NCBI GenBank assembly: GCA_913061325.1
Contig: CAJXUU010000011.1
Span: 1 to 38,307, forward strand
Source of the DNA: an uncultured Saprospirales bacterium
Lineage (GTDB): Bacteria > Bacteroidota > Bacteroidia > Chitinophagales > Saprospiraceae
Direction of reading: 5' to 3'
Length of the DNA: 38,307 bases
Position 1 is the stretch's first letter, and every line of letters starts with the position of its first letter. The notes under the pieces were generated by a model. The model did not search any database, was not told the origin of the DNA, and was given only the letters and a program-made list of their open reading frames with translations. A program made the position numbers and the translations under genes. This document shows positions 26,880 to 35,457 of this stretch, piece by piece.

Positions 26880-27202
26880 GTAATAAAAAAGCGATTAATC
26901 TTCATATTAACCTATTCATTTACAATATTTTAAAAATATCTTGCCATTCTTACTATGGATGTGTTCGAGGGTTTTCAAAATAATATTACTTTAAATGAAG
27001 GATAACTTAATAATCATCCGTTATTAATTCGTTTTGCAAACAATAAACCATTGTAATTGAACGAACTATGCTTTGATTAAGTAAATTAATATAGAGTAAT
27101 TAGGTTTTATTACCTTAATTGGAAGAGATAGTGCCTAAAGAAATATTGATTTAATGGAGACTTGGGCTGTTAATTCACTACGGTACAATCCCGAAAGAAA
27201 AC

Positions 27203-27210
27203 TATATTTG
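27203..27210 (+). promoter_or_regulatory. -7 element for the membrane protein at 27230
   Basis: TATATTTG, an exact TAnnTTTG match, 19 bases before the ATG. No -33 element at the usual spacing. Confidence 0.5.
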
Positions 27211-27229
27211 AAATCTAATAAAATAGAAT

Positions 27230-27733
27230 ATGACACTAGGTGATTTTTTTCAAGCACTATCTGATAATCCTGCGATAGTATGTTTTTTGTTTATTTCGGT
27301 GCCACTTACAGCATTCTTAGCATCAATATTTGGTAAAAAAGAAGGAGCAGCTAGTCCGTGGAAAGAATTGTATTCAGCACTTGTCTACCTGACTTGTATA
27401 CCAGGAATATTTGCCATAACACTCAATGTATATCTATTTCTATTTGAACGACAACGTGTCAATGATGTCAACCTTTATACCCAAGTATTGCCAATTATTA
27501 GTATGGTGCTTACCTTATGGTTAATAAGAAAGAATGTAAAACTGGATCAAGTTCCTGGTTTCGAGAAACTCGGAGGGTTAATTATGATCTTATTTGCACT
27601 CATAGTGTTTATGTGGATTTTAGAAAAGACACATATTTTTGCCATTACGATCATTCCGTTTTCTTATTTCGTTATTCTCTTTGTGGTCTTATTAGTTGGG
27701 ATAAGATTTGGGTGGAGACGGATTGTTAAGTAG
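27230..27733 (+). CDS. Four-helix membrane protein of unknown function
   Basis: A 167-residue integral membrane protein. Four or five hydrophobic segments lie at about residues 15-33, 48-70, 83-98, 113-130 and 135-158. The loop GKKEGAASPWKELYSALVY carries the most polar conserved-looking residues. I do not recognise a functional family; similar small proteins occur in other Bacteroidota. It has its own -7 element and converges with the lipoprotein gene at 27740 (6-bp gap). Confidence 0.75.
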   Translation: MTLGDFFQALSDNPAIVCFLFISVPLTAFLASIFGKKEGAASPWKELYSALVYLTCIPGIFAITLNVYLFLFERQRVNDVNLYTQVLPIISMVLTLWLIRKNVKLDQVPGFEKLGGLIMILFALIVFMWILEKTHIFAITIIPFSYFVILFVVLLVGIRFGWRRIVK

Positions 27734-27739
27734 AAATAG

Positions 27740-28483
27740 CTAATTAGATTGTATAGTCTTATCTTTTAATCCTCGATTTTCATAGGATCGGATAGTTTCT
27801 GCACGGCCTTCTCTCTTACTTTTTTCCAAATCGAGCATATCTGTTTCAAACCTTGAGCTGTTTTTACCACTATTTTGCCAATAATAATATCTTATATATT
27901 CCTCGAAAGACAGTTCCGAATTGCTGGCTTTTTGCCACAATTTAAAGTGTGATTTACTTTTTGGTTCCTCTAATTGGAGTGTGTAAAGAAGGTTTAGTTT
28001 ATATCCATTAGATTCATTGCCATAGAAATTGACCCAAGTTCTTTTACTCTGAGTCATTTCTTCTTTGATAATAGCTACGAAGTTTTCTTTGCCTTTTTTT
28101 AGTTTTGGTTTATCTACGTAGTATGCATTCATAAAGCTAAAAAATGAAATGTCATTAGCTCCTAAATATCTATAGAATTCTAATTTTGAACTTCCTTCTT
28201 TAATTCTATTTTCTGATAATGCCAGATAATTTATGAGTGTACATTTAATTTTGTATTTATTTCCCAAAGAGATTATACTATCAATATTGAGGTAATCTGG
28301 ATCAATCAATTTTAAATATAATTCTTTAGACTTTTCATCCAGGACAGACTCAAAATTGGAATAGTCATTCGTTAGCACTTGTTGATATACTGAGTCAAAA
28401 GATTTTATAAGAGGATCTTTTTCTTGGGTGCAGCTAAAAATCAGAAATGAAAAAATAAAAAATAAATAGTTTTTGAATGACAT
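27740..28483 (-). CDS. Lipoprotein of unknown function
   Basis: A 247-residue protein with a lipoprotein signal (MSFKNYLFFIFSFLIFSC) and a mature part starting CTQEKDPLIKSFD. The frame extends to an ATG at 28510, which would put nine polar residues before the signal; the ATG at 28483 is more plausible. The mature part is mostly helical, charged and aromatic-rich (EEYIRYYYWQN), with no recognised domain. The stop is 6 bp from that of the convergent membrane protein, and its start is 58 bp from the Nramp-like gene on the same strand. Confidence 0.72.
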   Translation of the reverse strand: MSFKNYLFFIFSFLIFSCTQEKDPLIKSFDSVYQQVLTNDYSNFESVLDEKSKELYLKLIDPDYLNIDSIISLGNKYKIKCTLINYLALSENRIKEGSSKLEFYRYLGANDISFFSFMNAYYVDKPKLKKGKENFVAIIKEEMTQSKRTWVNFYGNESNGYKLNLLYTLQLEEPKSKSHFKLWQKASNSELSFEEYIRYYYWQNSGKNSSRFETDMLDLEKSKREGRAETIRSYENRGLKDKTIQSN

Positions 28484-28541
28484 ATAGTCGTTTGATTTTA
28501 ATTCATTCATAAACGAATGTTTGTTTAGTTTTTGGTTTAAT

Positions 28542-29759
28542 TCAAATCATACCCAATACTGCCCATATACTCTTCACACCAAGTGCAATTGTCACGACTA
28601 AAATAAATAGTCCAATAATGTTTTGGTAAGTATTATTTCTATGATTTTTCAGAACGGACCTTTTATTTACAATCCATAAAAGAAACCCTGCAATAATAGG
28701 TAATAGCATACCATTGGTAAATTGAGCATATCTAATAATCACTATTGGACTCCAACCAATGCTTGAAAATAATACGCCTATCAGCAAAATAAAGATCCAA
28801 ACTCCTCTGAATGCTCTACTTTTTAGACCCCTGTCCCAATCCAATAGTTCAGTGCACACATAGGCGGCTGCAAGGGGGGCTGTAATGGCTGAAGTCAGAC
28901 CTGCTGCAAATAGACCAATGCCAATCATATATCTTGCTGATTTTCCAAGAAGTGGCTCCAAACTTTGCGCCATACCTAACGCGTTTGTGATAGATAATCC
29001 TTTGCCATGAAGTGATGCTGCAGCTATAATGATCATCAACGATATAAATCCGCCTAAAAAAATAGAAATTATTAAATCTTTTCTGACAACACCTAAATAA
29101 GTACTTCCAGTCCATTTTTCTTTTACCAATGATGCATGGAGAAATAAATTATAAGGCACAACTGTTGTCCCGACTATGCCCATTATCGTTAAAGTACTCT
29201 TTCGGGGCATTGTTGGAATAAACATCCCACTCATAATTTCACTTAATGAAGGCTTGGTCAATATCGCAGCTAATAGAAATGAAATACTCATCAAAATAAC
29301 AATACCTATCAATAATCTCTCGATCAGTTTGTAATTTCCAATGTATAAGATGATAAACGCAAGTGCTCCAACCACAAGACTAAATGGATTGAACCCTAAT
29401 TCTGGTTTATTGATACCTATCGCATCTAACCCCATGACTGCACCAGATAGATTTCCTGCTTCATATGCTGCATTACCTATCACTATGGCTGAAAGGATTA
29501 GAAGGATAGACAAAACTTTTAGTATAGGTTGTTTTATCTCTGTCCGTATGATTTCTGATAGGCCTTTATTCGTGACGAGACCGATCCTTGCTGACATTTC
29601 TTGAAGCACCATGGTTGCAAGAATGGAAAATACCATAGCCCATAAAAGATCGAATCCATGATTGACTCCAGCGGCTACACATACTGTAACTGTACCGGGA
29701 CCTATAAATGCAGCTGCGATCAAGGTGCCGGGGCCTATGTTAGAAATCCATTTGAACAT
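28542..29759 (-). CDS. Nramp-family transporter with non-canonical metal site
   Basis: A 405-residue membrane protein with about 11 helices, of the Nramp (SLC11) family, which normally imports Mn2+ or Fe2+ with protons. The fold is well supported: GPGTLIAAAFIGPGTVTV in helix 1, QEMSARIGLVT after helix 2, and NLFLHASLV after helix 6. The metal-binding DPGN of helix 1 is replaced by GPGT (residues 20-23), so the conserved Asp and Asn are both gone. The MPH of helix 6 is replaced by VPY (201-203). Loss of these residues suggests a different ion, perhaps Mg2+ as in Nramp-related magnesium transporters, or a different mechanism. The family is sure; the substrate is not. Confidence 0.88.
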   Translation of the reverse strand: MFKWISNIGPGTLIAAAFIGPGTVTVCVAAGVNHGFDLLWAMVFSILATMVLQEMSARIGLVTNKGLSEIIRTEIKQPILKVLSILLILSAIVIGNAAYEAGNLSGAVMGLDAIGINKPELGFNPFSLVVGALAFIILYIGNYKLIERLLIGIVILMSISFLLAAILTKPSLSEIMSGMFIPTMPRKSTLTIMGIVGTTVVPYNLFLHASLVKEKWTGSTYLGVVRKDLIISIFLGGFISLMIIIAAASLHGKGLSITNALGMAQSLEPLLGKSARYMIGIGLFAAGLTSAITAPLAAAYVCTELLDWDRGLKSRAFRGVWIFILLIGVLFSSIGWSPIVIIRYAQFTNGMLLPIIAGFLLWIVNKRSVLKNHRNNTYQNIIGLFILVVTIALGVKSIWAVLGMI

Positions 29760-29904
29760 TGGGTTTATACTTGGTGTATCGTAAAGATATAATTCTTTGA
29801 ATAGTATGAAAGTTTATGATGGCCTAAGGTATATTTGAAATACACTAAAAGAGAATTACTCTTTAACACTATAAAGCGGTTAAGCAATAAAGCAACAAAT
29901 TAAA

Positions 29905-31164
29905 CTATTCTTCAAGAACCTGAGGTAGGACAATCACTTTTACAGTTTCAATCTTAGTATCTGATACTTTCTCGAATATAAACCGGTACCCATCCAGATC
30001 AAGCTCATCACCTTGATTTGGAATAGTTTGATGGGTCATAACGATATATCCAGAAAGTGTATGGTATTCCCCTTCTGGGAAATTTATATTCTCATATTTT
30101 TCATTGATCTGACTGACCTCCAATCTACCCGCAAATCTATATTCAGTTTCAGAGATTACTTCATCTGAGTGATCTTCTTCGTCGTATTCATCTTCTATCT
30201 CACCGAATATTTCTTCGAGTATATCTTCAAGTGTGATCAGTCCTGCCGTACCGCCAAATTCGTCCACTACACAAGCGATAGAGGTTCCTTCTTTTATGAA
30301 ATTCATCATCAAATCTTGCACATTCATGGCTTCAGGAATGTAGGTAATTGGCATGATACTTTTCTTAAGATTCTCGGGATTTTTAAGGAGTTGTTGATGA
30401 TGAATATATCCAATAACATTTTCTATATCTCCATCTTTTACTATGATTCTTGATAGTCTGGCTTCTTTGAATGCTTCTAGAAGGTCATCAAGACTGTCTT
30501 TCGCATCAATATGAATGATTTCATTTCTAGGAATCATGCAATCTCTAACCTTTACCTGTTTGAGATTAAGTGCATTGGTTAGAATTTCTTTATCTATAGT
30601 TTCTTCTTCTGATATTGAGTCATTGATATAATGCTCAAGATCTACCTTGGTAAGTACATTTTCAACCTTGTCTGTAGGTATTCTAAAGATAGATTTTAAT
30701 AAAAAGTTGGAAAGACCCGTCATAATAGAAGCTGGGATCATCAATACCCACTTTAGAAAACTGAGCGGGTAGCTAAATCTATATAAAATCTCATTTGCAT
30801 ATAGTCTGAAAAGAGTTTTTGGTAGAAATTCTCCAAATATCAATACCACAATGGTAATAATAAGTGTAACTATAATGAGAAGGAATTTCGAGTCCTCAGC
30901 AAATGCAGGGCTCAATAATGGCTCAATCAACTTGGTCATGAAGATTGTAAAGATGACTAAGGAAATATTATTTCCAACCAACATAGTGCTGAGGAACCCT
31001 TTTGGTTTCTCATAGAAGTTGGCAAGGATTCTTCCTCTTTTATCACCTTTGTTTCTCATTACCTCTATACCAAGCTTATTGGCAGAGATGAATGCTATTT
31101 CTGCACCTGAGAAAAAGGCAGATAACAAGAGCGTAAAAATGATTATAATAATAGTTGATAACAT
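29905..31164 (-). CDS. CNNM/CorC (hemolysin-family, GldE-like) membrane protein
   Basis: A 419-residue protein in the usual order: a DUF21 transmembrane domain (residues about 1-190, opening MLSTIIIIIFTLLLSAFFSG and carrying SGAEIAFISANK), a pair of CBS domains (about 205-330; RDCMIPRNEIIHIDA, DEFGGTAGLITLEDILEEIF) and a C-terminal CorC/HlyC transporter-associated domain. Relatives are linked to Mg2+ or Co2+ efflux; in gliding Bacteroidota the related GldE supports gliding and T9SS. The frame opens at a TTG at 31233, but the 23 extra residues do not resemble the family, so the ATG at 31164 is used. It is followed leftward by the Nramp-like gene after 145 bp, a suggestive metal-transport pairing. 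Confidence 0.9.
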   Translation of the reverse strand: MLSTIIIIIFTLLLSAFFSGAEIAFISANKLGIEVMRNKGDKRGRILANFYEKPKGFLSTMLVGNNISLVIFTIFMTKLIEPLLSPAFAEDSKFLLIIVTLIITIVVLIFGEFLPKTLFRLYANEILYRFSYPLSFLKWVLMIPASIMTGLSNFLLKSIFRIPTDKVENVLTKVDLEHYINDSISEEETIDKEILTNALNLKQVKVRDCMIPRNEIIHIDAKDSLDDLLEAFKEARLSRIIVKDGDIENVIGYIHHQQLLKNPENLKKSIMPITYIPEAMNVQDLMMNFIKEGTSIACVVDEFGGTAGLITLEDILEEIFGEIEDEYDEEDHSDEVISETEYRFAGRLEVSQINEKYENINFPEGEYHTLSGYIVMTHQTIPNQGDELDLDGYRFIFEKVSDTKIETVKVIVLPQVLEE

Positions 31165-31322
31165 AGTGCGAATATATGTGTAATAGTTTATTGAATTATA
31201 ATCAAAATAAGGAAAGTGGTTAGTGCAACACAAATATTCTTTGCACTTAGTAGGAGAGTTAAATTTTGATGCCAGTTAAAAGTTAAAAGAATAGCCAATC
31301 AATCAAAATAAAACAACTCCGA

Positions 31323-31610
31323 TCAAGCTACCTGCTTAATCTTATATTCTTGACTTTTTAAGATCTTCCTAAAAAAATCCTTGCTCTTTGGAGTTAATAA
31401 TTCTTCCATCACAACAACAAGAGAAAGTATGTCTAGCAAGCAATTGATACGACCTTCTGTATCAAAAAACTTGTTGACAATAACAATTTTATTATTTTCG
31501 ACAATACAATAACCGCTTTGAAAATTTCCTTTTTCGTAACGAATAGTATAATCTTGTTCTTGGAAGATCAATTCTAACTTATGAAGCGTTGTTTTTGTGA
31601 AGTTTAGCAT
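31323..31610 (-). CDS. Small conserved Bacteroidota protein
   Basis: A 95-residue soluble protein. Its core pattern, YTIRYEKGNFQSGYCIVE followed by KIVIVNKFFDTEGRI, is one I recall as a conserved hypothetical family in this phylum, with no known function. No signal peptide or membrane segment. It starts with ATG at 31610; an exact leftward -7 element, TATATTTG, lies at 31640-31633, 22 bases upstream. It is divergent from the beta-barrel gene at 31655. Confidence 0.8.
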   Translation of the reverse strand: MLNFTKTTLHKLELIFQEQDYTIRYEKGNFQSGYCIVENNKIVIVNKFFDTEGRINCLLDILSLVVVMEELLTPKSKDFFRKILKSQEYKIKQVA

Positions 31611-31632
31611 TGTGACTTTTAGTATTCTAGCA

Positions 31633-31640
31633 CAAATATA
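31633..31640 (-). promoter_or_regulatory. -7 element for the small conserved protein
   Basis: Leftward TATATTTG, an exact TAnnTTTG match, 22 bases upstream of the ATG at 31610. No -33 TTG at the usual distance. Confidence 0.5.
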
Positions 31641-31654
31641 AGATAATCATATAT

Positions 31655-32269
31655 ATGACGAATTATAATATTACTCAATTTTCGAACAGATTATTTCTAG
31701 TGTTTCTTGTATTCTTTTTTGTGGGTCTTTCTACTGTGGATGCACAAAAGTTCAAAGGGAGTGCAGTGTTTGGTTTGAATCTTGCACAAATAGACGGAGA
31801 TGATTTGGCAGGTTTTAGTAAATTAGGTTGGACTGGTGGTGTCAAAATAGGCTATCCTCTTAAAGATAATGTCGATTTAACTATGGAAATGCTTTACAGC
31901 CAAAGAGGTAGTATTGATGGGTTTGGATTTGGGAGTCAATCTGTAAATTTTACAGATCTGAAATATTTGGAAATTCCAATTTACGGCAATATTATGGATT
32001 GGTTTATTGCTGATGAAGGATATCATAAGGTAAAGGCACATGCTGGGCTCAATTTCTCTTACTTGTTCGCAGTAGATTCATCTAATGGAGCGGTGAGCAA
32101 TGACATTGATACTTATAAGCGGAAGAACGTCGGTTATTTGTTGGGAGTGGACTATATGTTTACAAGGCACTTAGGGACAACTGTAAGGTATAGTCGCGCA
32201 TTCAATAGTATTCTAGAAAGTAATGCGATTAGCTATTGGATTACCATTCGTACAGAGTATTCTTTCTAA
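31655..32269 (+). CDS. Outer-membrane beta-barrel protein (PorT/OMP_b-brl type)
   Basis: A 204-residue protein with a signal peptide (about residues 1-30, ending STVDAQ). The mature part is a small beta-barrel of the kind found in Bacteroidota: strands such as GSAVFGLNLAQIDGD, WTGGVKIGYPL, DLTMEMLYSQRG and YLEIPIYGNIM, with a terminal Phe (RTEYSF). It resembles the PorT-like outer-membrane beta-barrel family by layout, but its sequence does not identify PorT itself. The specific role is unknown. It is followed by a lipoprotein gene that starts 43 bp after its stop. Confidence 0.82.
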   Translation: MTNYNITQFSNRLFLVFLVFFFVGLSTVDAQKFKGSAVFGLNLAQIDGDDLAGFSKLGWTGGVKIGYPLKDNVDLTMEMLYSQRGSIDGFGFGSQSVNFTDLKYLEIPIYGNIMDWFIADEGYHKVKAHAGLNFSYLFAVDSSNGAVSNDIDTYKRKNVGYLLGVDYMFTRHLGTTVRYSRAFNSILESNAISYWITIRTEYSF

Positions 32270-32285
32270 TTATTGTTTAAAAGCC

Positions 32286-32293
32286 TACTTTGC
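32286..32293 (+). promoter_or_regulatory. -7-like element for the lipoprotein at 32313
   Basis: TACTTTGC resembles TAnnTTTG with one base fewer in the spacer. It lies 19 bases before the ATG at 32313 and supports this start over the overlapping upstream one at 32223. Confidence 0.35.
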
Positions 32294-32312
32294 GAATAAA
32301 TCTAAAATATCT

Positions 32313-32810
32313 ATGATAAGAACGATCATATTATTCATTGGAGTGATGCTAATTTTGTCTTGTAATTCAGACCAAAAGAAGAGCGCTACGACTGCAGTAA
32401 CCACAGAGAATGCAGCGTCTAAATTTAAATTGCCTAGCTTTCCGCAAGCTGAAATGGAAAGACTTTTTCAAGAAGCAACGTTTATTGACTATATATTTTA
32501 TGATCTGCCCTTTTCTATCAGTCAAGATAATCAACCGAGCATTCATGCTAACTTAAAATTGATTTCTTCAGGTGTTCTAGATAATTTACCCAAGAATTGT
32601 AAACCAATAGGTAGAGAATTTTTCCAGATTAATGGAGAGATTGTACATGAAGCGGATTTATATTTCTCAGATAGTTGTTATGGTTATGTGTTCCTCAAAG
32701 ATGAGAAGCCAATTTATGCTAACAAATTAACAGAAGCAGGTATGAAATTTTACACGAATATTATTAATCAGTCTAATCAAATCAAGAATAAAGCTATAAA
32801 TGGAAAGTAA
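32313..32810 (+). CDS. Lipoprotein of unknown function
   Basis: A 165-residue lipoprotein: signal MIRTIILFIGVMLILSC with the lipid Cys in ILSC, a Ser/Thr/Ala-rich linker (about 18-38), and a globular part with YIFYDLPFSISQDNQ. A frame start at 32223 would overlap the beta-barrel gene and lacks a signal, so the ATG at 32313 is chosen. No recognised domain. The last 11 bases overlap the start of the Ppx/GppA gene, so the two are translationally linked. Confidence 0.8.
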   Translation: MIRTIILFIGVMLILSCNSDQKKSATTAVTTENAASKFKLPSFPQAEMERLFQEATFIDYIFYDLPFSISQDNQPSIHANLKLISSGVLDNLPKNCKPIGREFFQINGEIVHEADLYFSDSCYGYVFLKDEKPIYANKLTEAGMKFYTNIINQSNQIKNKAINGK

Positions 32811-33708
32811 ACTTGGGGTCATAGATCTTGGCTCTAATACCTTTCATATATTGATTGTGAACAGATACAAAGATGGAGGTTTTGAAACTCTGCATAAAGA
32901 AAGAGCTTTTGTAGGCCTTTCTGAGAATGGTATAGAATTCCTAAGTGAACAAGCTATGGATAGAGGGTTAGCTGCCTTGGTAAGGTTTAATGAAATTCTG
33001 AAACAACAAGAAGTAGATCATTTTTCAGTAATAGGAACATCAGCATTAAGATCTGCAAGTAATAGTTCAATATTTTGTCAACGAGTCAAAGATCAAATAG
33101 GGATAGATATTGATATTATCGATGGTGATCGAGAAGCTAATTATATATATAATGGTGTAAGAAAATTGATAGATTCATATGATAGACCTCAAATAATCAT
33201 GGACGTGGGTGGTGGAAGTGTAGAATTTATATTAGTAGAAAAGGATCAATTAGTTTGGTCTGCTTCTTATGATATAGGTGTAGGCGTATTGTTCAATCAT
33301 ATACCTATGTCGGACCCATGTACAAAAGAAGAAATTGATACAATTAGCCATTTCATAGACCAAGAGTTGAAATCGCTTAAGTCTATTGTATCTGAAAAGT
33401 CAATAAATGCCATTATAGGTGCTTCGGGTTCTTTTGAAGTAGTACAAAGCATGAATGGAAAAGATGGCTCGTTTAATAGTATGACAGAAATTGCATTGAT
33501 TGATTATCACCTTATCTCTCAAAAAGTCATTTCTTCTACTCTTTCGGAAAGGATGAATATGAAAAGTTTACCTGAGTCTAGAGTAAAGCTGATAGTTGTA
33601 GCTATGATATTGATAAATAAAGCGATAGAGATTATCAAACCAAAGAGGCTCTTGGTATCTCCATTTGCGTTAAAAGAAGGTGTGCTTAGTGAATTGGTGA
33701 GCGATTGA
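32800..33708 (+). CDS. Ppx/GppA family phosphatase
   Basis: A 302-residue member of the ASKHA (actin-like ATPase) exopolyphosphatase/guanosine-pentaphosphatase family. Motifs are LGVIDLGSNTFHILIV (phosphate 1), GDREANYIYNGV (catalytic Glu), IIMDVGGGSVEFIL (phosphate 2) and GASGSFEVV. The length is that of the short form lacking the C-terminal HD domain. It hydrolyses polyphosphate, pppGpp or both; sequence cannot distinguish. Its ATG overlaps the lipoprotein gene by 11 bases. The phosphatase gene at 33744 follows after 35 bp. Confidence 0.93.
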   Translation: MESKLGVIDLGSNTFHILIVNRYKDGGFETLHKERAFVGLSENGIEFLSEQAMDRGLAALVRFNEILKQQEVDHFSVIGTSALRSASNSSIFCQRVKDQIGIDIDIIDGDREANYIYNGVRKLIDSYDRPQIIMDVGGGSVEFILVEKDQLVWSASYDIGVGVLFNHIPMSDPCTKEEIDTISHFIDQELKSLKSIVSEKSINAIIGASGSFEVVQSMNGKDGSFNSMTEIALIDYHLISQKVISSTLSERMNMKSLPESRVKLIVVAMILINKAIEIIKPKRLLVSPFALKEGVLSELVSD

Positions 33709-33743
33709 CCAGTTAATTAAATGTTGAGGTCAAAAAGTGAAAT

Positions 33744-34193
33744 ATGAAAATATTAATGGTGTGTTTGGGTAATATTTGCCGATCTCCATTGGCAGAAGGT
33801 ATACTGAAATCAAAAATAGAAAGAGAAAGCCTTGATTGGACTGTGGATTCAGCGGGAACAAGTAGTTGGCATATAGAAGAAATTCCTCATAAGGGATCGA
33901 TAGCAATCGCTAAAGAAAATGGAATTGACATTACTAATCAACGAGGCAGACAGTTTTCTGTTAGAGATTTTGAAGAATTTGATCTTATATTAGCGATGGA
34001 TTCAGAAAACTATCAGAACATTGTGCAATTGGCAAAAGATAAATTACAAGAAGTTAAAGTAGAACTGTTGCTAAACTATGCATACCCTGGCTCAAATATG
34101 GCGGTTCCTGATCCATACTATACTGGTGATTTTCAAGAAGTGTATGATCTGTTGGATTTGGCTTGTGCAAACTTGATGGCTGAGTTAAGGTAG
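33744..34193 (+). CDS. Low-molecular-weight protein tyrosine phosphatase
   Basis: A 149-residue cytoplasmic phosphatase. The P-loop VCLGNICRSPLAEG carries the nucleophile Cys and Arg of the C-x5-R motif. The general-acid Asp is in VPDPYYTGDF, the typical DPYY segment. Length and layout are standard. It removes phosphate from phosphotyrosine proteins; relatives in exopolysaccharide clusters act on Wzc-like kinases, but none is present here. It is probably co-transcribed with the Ppx/GppA gene. Confidence 0.95.
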   Translation: MKILMVCLGNICRSPLAEGILKSKIERESLDWTVDSAGTSSWHIEEIPHKGSIAIAKENGIDITNQRGRQFSVRDFEEFDLILAMDSENYQNIVQLAKDKLQEVKVELLLNYAYPGSNMAVPDPYYTGDFQEVYDLLDLACANLMAELR

Positions 34194-34249
34194 ACATACT
34201 AGAATGATGAAGATCAAAATATTAAAATAGATAAACACGTTTCTGCTAC

Positions 34250-34765
34250 ATGCAATGGATTAATTTTTATATCGCAATTCTATTTTTACTTCCATTTAAT
34301 CAATCGATGGAAAACGTTGATGTATATTTAAATGATGCGTCTAATGCTAGAATGTTAAAGAAGGTCAATAGAGTGAGAAGCACAGGATGTTTTTGTGGTA
34401 GAAAATATATGCCAGCCACTACTCCTCTAAAATGGAATGATACGCTATATAAATCAGCTCTTGGTCATGCTAAAGAGATGACTCGGTATAATTTTTTTGC
34501 TCATTTCTCCATAAACGGAGATGATATAGGAGATAGGTTAGAATCTTTTGGTTATGATTGGCAAATAGCTGGAGAAAATCTTGGTGAGGGACAAAAATCA
34601 TTTGAAGAAGTACTGCAAGATTGGCTGGACAGTAAGAGCCACTGTAAAATGCTATTGAATCCTAAAGTAAATGAAATGGCAGTAGCTACGCATGGTAGAT
34701 TTTGGGTGCAACATTTTGGAAAAACAATGCCTCCTAATACAGTAAGAAAGGGCAGGTTAAAATAA
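34250..34765 (+). CDS. Secreted CAP-domain (SCP/PR1-like) protein
   Basis: A 171-residue exported protein: a short hydrophobic N-terminus (MQWINFYIAILFLLPFNQS) followed by one CAP domain. The cavity ligands typical of the family are visible in GHAKEMTRYNFFAHFS (two His), AGENLGEG (Glu) and the closing AVATHGRFWVQHFGK. Three Cys residues (CFC near the start of the domain, and HCKM) suit a secreted protein. CAP proteins have varied roles such as binding lipids or peptides; the bacterial role is mostly unknown. It starts 56 bp after the tyrosine phosphatase and may be last in that operon. Confidence 0.88.
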   Translation: MQWINFYIAILFLLPFNQSMENVDVYLNDASNARMLKKVNRVRSTGCFCGRKYMPATTPLKWNDTLYKSALGHAKEMTRYNFFAHFSINGDDIGDRLESFGYDWQIAGENLGEGQKSFEEVLQDWLDSKSHCKMLLNPKVNEMAVATHGRFWVQHFGKTMPPNTVRKGRLK

Positions 34766-34870
34766 TTTATTCTAGCGTGATATTATAGCTTCCTAATATC
34801 TTTTATTTACTGTTATTGTAAATAAATGTTGAATTCAATTCTCAGAAGTTAATCTATAGAACCTACAAAC

Positions 34871-34904
34871 AAAAAAGAGGACACTCGCAATGCGAATATC
34901 CTCT
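34871..34904 (-). terminator. Rho-independent terminator of the HU gene
   Basis: Leftward: AGAGGA (34904-34899), then an inner stem TCGCA/TGCGA, then TCCTCT, followed by TTTTTTG. It lies about 40 bases past the HU stop at 34944. Confidence 0.88.
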
Positions 34905-34943
34905 CAGTAAATTTGTATTGGACAAAATCCAAATAAGTGTTTC

Positions 34944-35216
34944 TTAGTTTACAGACTCACTTAACGCTTTACCAGCTTTGAATTTGACCATAGTTTTTTC
35001 AGCTATCTTGATAGTTGCTCCAGTAAGAGGGTTTCTTCCGTCTCTTGCTTTTCTTACAGATGTAGAAAATGTACCGAAGCCAACAAATGCAGCTTTATCT
35101 CCACTTTTCAATGTACCTTGGATTGCACCGAAAACTGTTGCTACTGCTTCACCTGCTTGTGCTTTAGTGATACCTGCTCCTTCTGCTACTGCACTGATTA
35201 AATCTCCTTTGTTCAT
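34944..35216 (-). CDS. hup: HU family DNA-binding protein
   Basis: A 90-residue canonical HU: MNKGDLISAVAEGAGITKAQ at the N-terminus, the signature FVGFGTFSTSVRKARDGRNP, the arm residues GRNPLTGATIKI, and a C-terminal helix ending in KALSESVN. It bends and compacts chromosomal DNA as a dimer. The promoter is strong (see the separate entry) and a good terminator follows, so it is a single-gene unit. It differs from the extended HU/IHF paralogue at 26464, which lacks the RNP tip. Confidence 0.96.
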   Translation of the reverse strand: MNKGDLISAVAEGAGITKAQAGEAVATVFGAIQGTLKSGDKAAFVGFGTFSTSVRKARDGRNPLTGATIKIAEKTMVKFKAGKALSESVN

Positions 35217-35253
35217 ATTAGTATAATATTTAATGAGTTAATTATTAATGACG

Positions 35254-35285
35254 TAAAAGTAGGCTAACTAAGATATATAAACAAA
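35254..35285 (-). promoter_or_regulatory. Promoter of the HU gene
   Basis: Leftward: TTTG at 35285-35282, exactly 20 bases, then TACTTTTA at 35261-35254 (seven of eight to TAnnTTTG). This gives a leader of about 30 nt before the ATG at 35216. Confidence 0.7.
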
Positions 35286-35394
35286 CTTTATATGTAAAAT
35301 TAATTGCAGAAACCTAATAAACACGGGCTTTTAGCTGTGTTAGACTGTTAAATATTACAAAAATTTATATACTAAGTCATTCATTATCATTTTG

Positions 35395-35425
35395 TTGCAT
35401 TGATTAATATCATTCCTTATCTTTG
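35395..35425 (+). promoter_or_regulatory. Promoter of the small lipoprotein gene
   Basis: TTG at 35395-35397, 20-base spacer, then TATCTTTG at 35418-35425, an exact TAnnTTTG match. The ATG is at 35458, 32 bases after the box. Confidence 0.75.
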
Positions 35426-35457
35426 GAAATATATTTTTTGATTAAAACACTAATTTT

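Larger units (their letters stand above)
26773..27229. other. Divergent intergenic region
   Basis: About 450 AT-rich bases between the HU-like gene (leftward) and the membrane protein at 27230 (rightward). It holds a 9-bp hairpin with a rightward T-tract (26849-26879) and the -7 element at 27203. No coding region of reasonable size is seen. Confidence 0.65.

Noticed and set aside
32223-32312. Upstream start of the lipoprotein gene overlapping the beta-barrel
   Set aside because: It would place 30 residues before a clear lipoprotein signal and overlap the previous gene by 47 bases.
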